A stretch of 7,391 bases of DNA from Gemmatimonadaceae bacterium (GCA_017881545.1 JADGQU010000108.1:1-7391); one strand, 5' to 3'; counted from the first letter of the stretch, positions 1-4,992 are shown. Made by a program: numbers and translations. Notes: a model not told the origin generated them from the letters alone.

Positions 1-236
1 ATCCGGTTCAAATCACCGTGCTCCGCAAGGAGAAGGTCCAGGTGCCCGCGGGAACCTTCGACGCGATCGTGGTCCAGCCGATGATCAAGACCAAGGGAAT
101 CTTTTCCGAGAACGGTCACGCGGAGATATGGCTCTCGGACGACGACAGGCGCATTATGCTGCAGATGAAATCGAAGCTGTCCTTCGGCTCACTGAATCTC
201 TATCTCAAGTCCTACTTCCCATCGCCGAATCCGTAG
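1..236 (+). CDS. DUF3108 domain protein, C-terminal fragment
   Basis: This is the 3' end of a gene that begins before the window. The frame is open from position 3 and ends at TAG 234-236. The visible C-terminus reads like the end of a DUF3108 protein: a segment with VPAGTFDAIVVQP, then a glycine-containing turn, then EIWLSDDDRRIMLQMKSK, then a closing strand ending in LKSYFP. In DUF3108 proteins this alternating beta-strand pattern, with the 'VPAGTFD' and 'WLSDD.RR' signatures, forms the last strands of a beta-rich, usually exported, domain. The function of the family is unknown. The N-terminus, where a signal peptide would be expected, lies outside the window. The next gene's only normal start codon lies inside this coding region. 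The family call rests on recognition of the motif pattern and not on a search. Confidence 0.75.
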   Translation, partial: PVQITVLRKEKVQVPAGTFDAIVVQPMIKTKGIFSENGHAEIWLSDDDRRIMLQMKSKLSFGSLNLYLKSYFPSPNP

Positions 237-1264
237 GCGGTAACCGCGGCCCCCGTTCGCGACCATCGAAAGCGGCGGGAGCGAAACCAAAGAGCGCGAC
301 TTCCGAGCCCATCCCGGAAGTCGATCTCTCCAAAGTCCGCACTGTTCCGATCGAGCGGCGTCCGAACAAAGTCGCCGCCGCCGAATTCGCATCCGCGCCC
401 GGCCGCGACCGGAGCTTCGCTGCCTTCCTGAAATCGCTGCCCGATGTTCTCGTAGCGCGAGATTTCCTGCGCGTGGTGAACGCGATCGCGGCCGCCGTGA
501 AGAACAAACGCGCCGTCGTCGTGATGCTCGGCGGCCACATCGTAAAGACGGGACTGGCGCCACTTCTCATCGACCTGATGAATCGCGGCGTGATCACACA
601 CCTGGCGATGAACGGCTCCGCGGCGATTCACGACTACGAGATCGCGCGCTTCGGCGCCACCTCGGAGGACGTCGCCCGTGGACTCGTGGACGGAACCTTC
701 GGTATGGCCGAGGAAACCGGGCGCGGGATGAATCAGGCAATCACGGACGGAATGAAAAGCGGATGGGGGATGGGCGAGGCCCTCGCCCGCGCGCTCAAGG
801 CTCAGTCGCTATCGAATGGCGAGCTGTCGATCCTGCTCGCCGCTTACCGGCGGGGAATTCCCTGCACCGTTCACGCGGCAATCGGCGCCGAGATAATTCA
901 TCAGCACCCGGCCGCCAACGGCGCCGCGATCGGAGACACGAGCCACCGCGACTTTCGTCGTCTCGCCGCGTCCCTCCCCGCGCTGCACGAAGGCGGCGTC
1001 GTCCTCAACCTGGGCAGCGCCGTGATCATGCCGGAAGTATTTCTCAAGGCGCTGACGATCGCGCGCAACCTCAACGAAGGAAAGCCGACCGCCTTCACCA
1101 CATGCGATCTCGACATGCAGCGGCATTACCGCCCGCGCGTCAACGTGGTCCAGCGCCCGACGGCGGGGAGCGGAAAGGGGTACGAAATCACGGGGCACCA
1201 TGAGATCATGGTTCCCCTGCTCACATGGGGCGTGATCGAGGCTATCGAGAAGGCGAGCAACTGA
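128..1264 (+). CDS. Conserved uncharacterised protein, deoxyhypusine-synthase-like fold suspected
   Basis: The frame is open from ATG 128 to TGA 1262-1264 (378 codons). From about residue 67 onwards it looks like a strongly conserved soluble enzyme: SLPDVLVA (103-110), VVMLGGHIVKTGL (131-143), MNGSAAIHDYEIA (161-173), TSEDVA (178-183), a Gly/Met-rich stretch FGMAEETGRGMN (191-202), HQHPAANGAAIGDTSHRDFR (258-277), NLGSAVIMPEVFLKA (294-308) and GHHEIMVPLL (356-365). I recognise this as a bacterial family left as hypothetical or annotated as deoxyhypusine-synthase-like. The alternating strand and glycine-turn pattern fits a Rossmann-like nucleotide-binding fold, but I do not see the catalytic lysine motif of true deoxyhypusine synthase, so I assign no reaction. 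The start is doubtful. Residues 1-36 are an out-of-frame reading of the DUF3108 gene, a GGAG lies only 2 nt before ATG 128, and no ATG, GTG or TTG exists in any plus frame from 168 to 443. Residues 37-66 look like a basic, Ala/Pro-rich linker. Confidence 0.85.
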   Translation: MALGRRQAHYAADEIEAVLRLTESLSQVLLPIAESVGGNRGPRSRPSKAAGAKPKSATSEPIPEVDLSKVRTVPIERRPNKVAAAEFASAPGRDRSFAAFLKSLPDVLVARDFLRVVNAIAAAVKNKRAVVVMLGGHIVKTGLAPLLIDLMNRGVITHLAMNGSAAIHDYEIARFGATSEDVARGLVDGTFGMAEETGRGMNQAITDGMKSGWGMGEALARALKAQSLSNGELSILLAAYRRGIPCTVHAAIGAEIIHQHPAANGAAIGDTSHRDFRRLAASLPALHEGGVVLNLGSAVIMPEVFLKALTIARNLNEGKPTAFTTCDLDMQRHYRPRVNVVQRPTAGSGKGYEITGHHEIMVPLLTWGVIEAIEKASN

Positions 1265-1327
1265 GGGCTGGCAACTGAGAACTAACGCCGCCCTCCTCAA
1301 CTACGCTGCCACCAGTTTAGTAGCGAG
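1265..1327. other. Convergent intergenic spacer, no clear terminator
   Basis: This short spacer lies between two convergent genes. I see no GC-rich stem followed by a T-run on either strand, so no intrinsic terminator is supported. The segment 1268-1286 contains CTGGCAAC, GAACT and ACTAAC in the same order as in the right arm of the hairpin element at 2825-2955, which suggests a shortened or decayed relative of that element. Confidence 0.4.
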
Positions 1328-1339
1328 CTAGTAGCGAGT
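1318..1339. repeat. Two tandem 11-bp units
   Basis: The unit TAGTAGCGAG plus one base occurs twice in direct succession (1318-1328 and 1329-1339), differing only in the last base (C, then T). It covers the last three sense codons and the stop codon of the small minus-strand membrane protein gene, and continues just past the stop. On the minus strand each unit can supply a TAG or TAC-TA context, so the duplication may have created or moved the end of that gene. Confidence 0.8.
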
Positions 1340-1561
1340 GAGCCGCGTCCCAGAAAACTTCTCGCGAAGCCGCGCGGCAGTACCCGGACTGAGCACCCGA
1401 ATCCCGAAGTACAGCAACCCGCCGACAATAAGTACCTTGACCGCGAGACCCACTATGAAGAAAGTGAGTCCAACGAGCCCGCCGAATAGCTTGAACACCA
1501 TGCCTACGGCGAAGAGGCCCAGCATGGCAAATAGGCCGATCATAAAGATGGCGCGTAACAT
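1328..1561 (-). CDS. Small hydrophobic membrane protein, two predicted helices
   Basis: This 77-residue protein is read from ATG at 1561 down to TAG at 1328. A GGAG on the minus strand (plus-strand CTCC, 1568-1571) lies 6 nt before the ATG, a good Shine-Dalgarno placement. Residues about 4-24 (IFMIGLFAMLGLFAVGMVFK) and 29-55 are long hydrophobic stretches rich in Gly, Leu, Phe and Val with a lysine between them, so two membrane helices joined by a short Gly-Gly turn are likely. The tail (60-77) is basic and probably cytosolic: TAARLREKFSGTRLTRY. Codons show the G/C third-position preference of the neighbours, which supports a real gene. It converges with the upstream plus-strand gene, leaving 63 nt between the stops, and diverges from thiO. 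I do not recognise a family, and no function can be given. Confidence 0.65.
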   Translation of the reverse strand: MLRAIFMIGLFAMLGLFAVGMVFKLFGGLVGLTFFIVGLAVKVLIVGGLLYFGIRVLSPGTAARLREKFSGTRLTRY

Positions 1562-1692
1562 GACGTTCTCCGATACGGTGACAGTTATCCCTACGATACA
1601 GCCGTCCGGCTTGTTTCACGAGAGGAAACCCCGGAATCGGGAAAGCCGAGCAGCGAGGTCATGGGAGTGCCCATAAAACCGAGCCCGAGGTC
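1562..1692. promoter_or_regulatory. Divergent intergenic region upstream of thiO
   Basis: These 131 bp separate two divergently read genes and must hold the promoters for both if they are transcribed independently. No convincing -35/-10 pair is visible. Small hairpins can be drawn: AGCCG/CGGCT around 1599-1612, CCCG/CGGG around 1631-1641, and ATGGG/CCCAT at 1661-1674. I looked for a thiamine-pyrophosphate riboswitch, because thiO is a thiamine gene, and did not find the conserved CTGAGA element or its partner core. Confidence 0.4.
1568..1571 (-). promoter_or_regulatory. Ribosome binding site of the small membrane protein
   Basis: The plus strand reads CTCC, which is GGAG on the minus strand, 6 nt upstream of the ATG at 1561-1559. 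It is the clearest start signal in this half of the window and decides that the minus-strand reading is the real gene, in preference to the overlapping plus-strand frame. Confidence 0.6.
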
Positions 1693-1703
1693 ATGACAGT
1701 GCC
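1647..1703 (+). repeat. Imperfect direct repeat duplicating the thiO start region
   Basis: Copy A (1647-1671) and copy B (1680-1703) match at about 21 of 25 aligned positions. They share the perfect core CGAGGTCATG (1654-1663 and 1686-1695) and the downstream AGTGCC (1666-1671 and 1698-1703), at a fixed offset of 32 bp. Copy B contains the thiO start. Copy A contains the same layout of purine-rich site, ATG and GTG, but 32 is not a multiple of three, so its ATG is in another frame. Confidence 0.7.
1661..1696 (+). CDS. Possible 11-codon leader ORF before thiO
   Basis: ATG 1661 opens a reading frame of 11 sense codons (MGVPIKPSPRS) that stops at TGA 1694-1696, overlapping the thiO ATG at 1693 in an ATGA arrangement. 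The ATG sits in copy A of a duplicated initiation region and is preceded by CGAGG at only 2 nt spacing; the in-frame GTG 1667 has better spacing (8 nt). A hairpin, ATGGG/CCCAT, covers its first codons. It could act as a translational coupler, or it could simply be a by-product of the duplication. Nothing in the peptide suggests a thiamine sensor. Confidence 0.25.
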   Translation: MGVPIKPSPRS

Positions 1704-2775
1704 GGGAAGGGCGAGTGGCGAGGTAATAGTCGTAGGTGGAGGTCTGATCGGCCTCGCCGTCGCGGCGGCGCTGGCTGAGCGCAAAGTATCGGTCACTCTC
1801 ATCAGCGAGCGGCGCCCCGGAGAAGCCTCTCCCGCCGCCGCCGGAATGCTCGCGCCATCCGTCGAGCGGGCTTCAGGCTCGGCCCACGAATTCGGAATCG
1901 CCGCCCGCGATCGGTACCCCTCCTTTCTGGACTTTCTGGCCGATCGGACGGGCGTCAAAGTGCCGCTCAACAGGCTGGGAATCCTTCAGGTCGCGATCAC
2001 CGAAAAGGGAATCAAGGGGCTGAAGAAAACCGGACTCCCCACCAGCCGCTGGCTCGACGCAAAGGAGCTGCGCGAGCTGGAGCCGGCGCTGTCCCATGGT
2101 CTGGGCGCCGTGTTCAGCCCCGATGATGGCGCAGTCGACAACACCGTGCTCATTGCGGCGCTCGAGAAGCTTTGCACGAACACCGATCGAATCACGAGAG
2201 TGAGCGATGCCGTGATAGCCGTCGATCCAGCGCGTGACTCCTGCACTGCCCGAACCGAATCGGGAGCGCGACACACCGCTCGCCGCGTCGTTGTCGCCGC
2301 TGGTGCCTGGGTAGGAAAAATTACAGGAGCGCGCCTTGCCCAGGCTGTGAGCCCGGCGCGTGGACAGCTCGTGTCGTATTCAGCCTCTCCGCTCCGCCAC
2401 GTTGCCTACGGACCTCGCGGCTACGTGGTGCCGCGCGGGAATGTCACGATCGGCGGAAGCACCATGGAAAACGTCGGCTTCGATTCGAGCACCACCGCAA
2501 GCGGCCTGAAAAAAGTCAGCGCCGCTTCGGAAGAGATTTGTCCGAGCCTCGCCTCCGCCCAGCGATCCGACGCGTGGGCTGGTCTCCGCCCGATCACTCC
2601 CGACATGCTCCCCATGCTCGGCCCCGATCCGGAGCACCCGTCGCTCATCTACGCCTGCGGCCATTCGCGCAACGGGGTGCTCATGGCCCCCCTGACGGGG
2701 GATTTAATCGCCGATCTCGTGACAGAATCACCACTTAGCCGCGACCTGTCACAATTTCGCCCCGATCGGTTTTGA
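1693..2775 (+). CDS. thiO: Glycine oxidase ThiO (thiamine biosynthesis)
   Basis: ThiO is an FAD-dependent amine oxidase that converts glycine to dehydroglycine (iminoglycine), one of the precursors ThiG uses for the thiazole ring of thiamine. The protein is 360 residues, normal for the family. The N-terminal dinucleotide-binding motif GGGLIG is at 15-20 in a beta-alpha-beta unit ending near residue 40. The segment ASPAAAGMLAPS (45-56) is characteristic of ThiO. The C-terminal substrate and FAD-binding pieces are GYVVPR (243-248), WAGLRPITPD (295-304) and GHSRNGVLMAP (323-333). Tyr244, Arg299 and Arg326 correspond by motif to the glycine-binding residues known in the Bacillus subtilis enzyme. 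ATG 1693 has CGAGG only 2 nt away; GTG 1699, 8 nt from the same site, is a plausible alternative start and would remove two residues. No other thi gene is visible nearby. A related D-amino-acid dehydrogenase is less likely given the signatures. Confidence 0.9.
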   Translation: MTVPGRASGEVIVVGGGLIGLAVAAALAERKVSVTLISERRPGEASPAAAGMLAPSVERASGSAHEFGIAARDRYPSFLDFLADRTGVKVPLNRLGILQVAITEKGIKGLKKTGLPTSRWLDAKELRELEPALSHGLGAVFSPDDGAVDNTVLIAALEKLCTNTDRITRVSDAVIAVDPARDSCTARTESGARHTARRVVVAAGAWVGKITGARLAQAVSPARGQLVSYSASPLRHVAYGPRGYVVPRGNVTIGGSTMENVGFDSSTTASGLKKVSAASEEICPSLASAQRSDAWAGLRPITPDMLPMLGPDPEHPSLIYACGHSRNGVLMAPLTGDLIADLVTESPLSRDLSQFRPDRF

Positions 2776-2982
2776 TGTAGATTCAGTTGCTGACTCTCGA
2801 CGAAACGCTACGGGGTTGGGCTGGGGGGATCCAAGTCGTGAGTGGTCAGTTCGTTAGTCGGTCAGTCGACAGTGGTTTTCAGTCGACCCGAAGCCAAACT
2901 GGCAACCACTGACACACTTAGAACTCAAGACTAACCACTCCATACTTGGATCCCCTCTAGCCGCAATAGAAACCAGTTCCCA
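2776..2982. other. Intergenic region between thiO and lipA
   Basis: This 207-bp non-coding stretch is dominated by a large inverted repeat (2825-2955). The 49 bp before it contain a G-rich tract (2812-2828: four, three and six G separated by two bases each). Only 27 bp separate the inverted repeat from the lipA ATG. I see no confident sigma-70 promoter and no Shine-Dalgarno sequence before lipA. The lipA promoter must lie here or within the repeat unless thiO and lipA are co-transcribed. Confidence 0.6.
2825..2955. repeat. 131-bp imperfect inverted repeat, long hairpin
   Basis: The outer arms GGGGATCCAAGT (2825-2836) and ACTTGGATCCCC (2944-2955) are perfect 12-bp inverted repeats. Next inward, GAGTGGTCAGT (2840-2850) pairs with ACTAACCACTC (2930-2940) with one mismatch. 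The inner stem CAGTGGTTTTCAGT (2870-2883) pairs with ACTGGCAACCACTG (2898-2911) at 12 of 14 positions, leaving a 14-nt loop. The middle (2851-2869 against 2912-2929) is diverged. AGT occurs at 2834, 2841, 2848, 2856, 2864, 2871 and 2881 on the left, mirrored by ACT at 2898, 2908, 2916, 2923, 2930, 2937 and 2944. It lacks a T-run after the right arm, so it is not a typical intrinsic terminator. It could be a miniature inverted-repeat element, a REP-like interspersed hairpin, or a processing or stability element between thiO and lipA. There is no coding capacity and no obvious target-site duplication. Confidence 0.8.
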
Positions 2983-3891
2983 ATGCCAGAACCTCTCTAT
3001 CAAATAATGGGTCGCCATCGGGCCGAGCCTCTCCCCGAGCGAAAACCCTCGTGGCTGAAGGTAAAGGCGCCGGGAGGCCCCAACTATATGCGGCTCAAGC
3101 ACTTGATGCGTGAGCTCGACTTGCATTCCGTGTGCGAGGAAGCGCGCTGTCCCAACGTCGGCGAGTGTTGGGAGCACGGCACCGCGACCTTCATGATTCT
3201 GGGCGACGTCTGCACCCGCAATTGCGCCTACTGCGCCGTCGCTCACGGCCGTCCACCGAAGTACGACGTCGCCGAGCCCTTCCGCGTCGCGCAGGCAATC
3301 GCCGAGATGGGACTCCAACACGCCGTGATCACTTCGGTCGATCGCGACGATCTACCCGACTTCGGAGCCTGGGTCTTCGCCGAAACAATTCGCCAGATTC
3401 ACGAGAAGATTCCTGGCTGCTCCGTCGAGGTGCTCGTCCCGGATTTTCAGGGGAACGAGGACAGCATCAACGCCGTGCTCGAAGCGCGGCCCGAGATCTA
3501 CAATCACAACACAGAGACAGTCCCCAGATTGTATAAGAAGGCGAGACCCGGCGGCCGATATCCCCGCGTGATGGAGATCTTCCGCTACGCCAAACGGATT
3601 GCGCCGGACATTCCGACCAAGACCGGCATGATTCTCGGAATGGGTGAGACCATCGAGGAAGTCGTCGCCGTGATGCGCGACCTCCGCGAAGTGGACGTTG
3701 ATATCCTTACGCTCGGGCAGTATCTCAGACCCTCCGATGCCCACATCACGCCCCACCGCTACTACACTCCGCAGGAATTCAGAAAATTGTACGAGATTGG
3801 AATGCAGATGGGATTTCGGCACGTTGAATCTGGCCCTCTTGTTCGCTCCAGCTATCACGCGTGGGAGCAAGTGCAGGCGGCAGGCGTATGA
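2983..3891 (+). CDS. lipA: Lipoyl synthase LipA (radical SAM)
   Basis: LipA inserts two sulfur atoms into octanoyl groups carried on lipoyl-domain lysines, making the lipoyl cofactor of 2-oxoacid dehydrogenases and of glycine cleavage H protein. All diagnostic parts are present in 302 residues, a normal length: the auxiliary-cluster motif CX4CX5C (Cys51, Cys56, Cys62), the radical-SAM motif CX3CX2C (Cys77, Cys81, Cys84, in CTRNCAYC), TSVDRDDLPD (117-126), NHNTETVPRLY (174-184), KTGMILGMGE (213-222), and the C-terminal RSSY (288-291), whose serine ligates the auxiliary iron-sulfur cluster. No clear ribosome site precedes ATG 2983; ATG 3007 (Met9, giving MGRHRAEPL) is an alternative start and would fit the usual short N-terminus. 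The stop codon overlaps the next start (ATGA, 3888-3891), so translation is probably coupled to pdhA, whose partner E2 is the LipA substrate. Confidence 0.97.
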   Translation: MPEPLYQIMGRHRAEPLPERKPSWLKVKAPGGPNYMRLKHLMRELDLHSVCEEARCPNVGECWEHGTATFMILGDVCTRNCAYCAVAHGRPPKYDVAEPFRVAQAIAEMGLQHAVITSVDRDDLPDFGAWVFAETIRQIHEKIPGCSVEVLVPDFQGNEDSINAVLEARPEIYNHNTETVPRLYKKARPGGRYPRVMEIFRYAKRIAPDIPTKTGMILGMGETIEEVVAVMRDLREVDVDILTLGQYLRPSDAHITPHRYYTPQEFRKLYEIGMQMGFRHVESGPLVRSSYHAWEQVQAAGV

Positions 3892-4991
3892 GCACTGAAG
3901 CGAAGCGTCCTCCCGTCCCCTCGCCCTCGCCCTCGCCCGCGGCTGCGCAGAAGCGGAAAGAGAAAGGCACCCCCGGCGACAACGGCGCGGACGCAGCGCG
4001 GGCGACCGAGCTCGCTCCAACGACTCCCGGGGTCCGGCGCGAGCTGCTCCATTCGATGCTCCTCCAGCGTCGCTTCGAGGAGCGCTGCGCCGAGGCCTAC
4101 GCGCTCGGCAAAATCGGCGGGTTCTGTCATCTGTACATTGGACAGGAGGCGATCTCGACCGGTGTGATGTCGATGATTCGCCCCGACGATTACGTGATCA
4201 CCGCGTATCGCGATCACGGACAGGCGCTCGCGCGCGGAGTGAACCCGCGCTCTGTGATGGCGGAATTGTTTGGGCGGCAGGACGGTTGCTCGGGCGGCAA
4301 GGGCGGCTCCATGCACATCTTCGACGCCAAGACCAACTTCCTCGGCGGACACGGCATCGTGGGAGGGCACGTCCCTATCGCGGCCGGTGTCGGCTTCGCG
4401 ATCAAGTATCGCCGCGGCAATCAGGTCTGCGTCTGCTTTTTCGGAGAAGCCGCGGTCAACATCGGGGCGTTTCACGAAGCCTTGAATCTGGCTTCGCTGT
4501 GGGACCTACCAGTCATCTTCATCATCGAGAACAACCGCTACGGCATGGGCACCGCGATCTCGCGCTCGACCGCGAACGAAGACGTGCTCGTTCGCGCCAA
4601 AGGCTATCGCATGGATGGAGAGTCGGTGGATGGCCAGGATGTCTTCGCAGTGCGCGAGTGCATGGCGCGGGCAGTCGAGCGCGCGCGCAAGGGAAAGCGG
4701 CCGACCCTGATCGAGATGAGGACCTACCGCTTCATGGGCCACTCGATGTCCGACGCGGTGAGCGGCACCTATCGCACCAAGGACGAGCTGGAAGAGAACA
4801 TGAAGCGCGATCCAATCCTTCTCCTGCACAACAGGATCTTCGAGGCCGGCGAGCTGACCGAGGGCGAGATGCACAAGCTCGACGACGAAGCGAAGGCGAT
4901 CGCGCAGGATGCGTGGGATTTCGCCGACGCCAGCCCCGAGCCGCCACTCGAGAAGCTCTACGCCGACGTCTACGCGGACACGAGCTCCTGA
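3888..4991 (+). CDS. pdhA: Pyruvate dehydrogenase E1 component, alpha subunit
   Basis: This is the alpha chain of a heterotetrameric thiamine-diphosphate E1, which decarboxylates pyruvate and reductively acylates the E2 lipoyl group. ATG 3888 overlaps the lipA stop and gives 367 residues. Residues 8-48 form a Pro/Ser/Ala-rich then charged extension before the core. Core motifs: IGGFCHLYIGQEA (76-88), YRDHGQALARG (107-117), GGKGGSMHIFD (136-146), GGHGIVGGHVPIAAG (153-167), and the thiamine-binding motif from 186 to 216, ending in ENNRYGMGT. The phosphorylation-loop region TYRFMGHSMSDAVSGTYRTKDE spans 279-300. The canonical GDG at the start of the thiamine motif is GEA here (186-188), so the magnesium-binding Asp is Glu; spacing to Asn-Asn (215-216) is normal. 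The beta subunit begins 1 nt after the stop. Branched-chain or acetoin E1 are alternatives, but the whole pattern, including the beta chain, is most like pyruvate dehydrogenase. Confidence 0.92.
   Translation: MSTEAKRPPVPSPSPSPAAAQKRKEKGTPGDNGADAARATELAPTTPGVRRELLHSMLLQRRFEERCAEAYALGKIGGFCHLYIGQEAISTGVMSMIRPDDYVITAYRDHGQALARGVNPRSVMAELFGRQDGCSGGKGGSMHIFDAKTNFLGGHGIVGGHVPIAAGVGFAIKYRRGNQVCVCFFGEAAVNIGAFHEALNLASLWDLPVIFIIENNRYGMGTAISRSTANEDVLVRAKGYRMDGESVDGQDVFAVRECMARAVERARKGKRPTLIEMRTYRFMGHSMSDAVSGTYRTKDELEENMKRDPILLLHNRIFEAGELTEGEMHKLDDEAKAIAQDAWDFADASPEPPLEKLYADVYADTSS
3921..3938 (+). repeat. Hexanucleotide repeat in the pdhA N-terminal extension
   Basis: TCGCCC is repeated three times exactly, encoding the Ser-Pro repeat in the flexible N-terminal extension of E1 alpha. 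Three in-frame units of six bases could expand or contract without breaking the reading frame, changing only linker length. Confidence 0.7.
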
Positions 4992-4992
4992 T

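Noticed and set aside
211..240. Programmed -1 frameshift fusing DUF3108 to the downstream gene
   Set aside because: No slippery heptamer or downstream structure is seen near the TAG at 234-236, and the DUF3108 product ends naturally at LKSYFP.
1338..1676. 112-codon plus-strand frame opposite the small membrane protein
   Set aside because: No ribosome site and a composition (Pro, Ser, Thr, Arg) expected from the reverse complement of hydrophobic codons; the minus-strand reading has GGAG at proper spacing and coherent membrane helices.
1562..1692. TPP riboswitch upstream of thiO
   Set aside because: The conserved CTGAGA element and the partner core are absent, and the short hairpins present do not form the required three-way junction.
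2776..2824. Sigma-70 promoter for lipA (TTGCTG at about 2788 with TACGGG about 16 nt downstream)
   Set aside because: Both hexamers match the consensus poorly; not enough to annotate.
2825..2955. Intrinsic transcription terminator for thiO
   Set aside because: The stem is long and imperfect and is followed by CTCTAGCCGC, not by a T-run; a role in termination is not supported, though another mRNA role remains possible.
2825..2955. CRISPR array
   Set aside because: The periodic words are 3-nt cores at 7-8 nt spacing, far too short for repeats and spacers, and there are no cas genes.
3352..4020. 222-codon minus-strand frame opposite lipA and pdhA
   Set aside because: It overlaps two certain genes and has no recognisable motif; an antisense shadow.
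4909..4992. Upstream start for pdhB at ATG 4909
   Set aside because: It would add 28 residues read out of frame from pdhA; ATG 4993 gives the standard E1 beta N-terminus.
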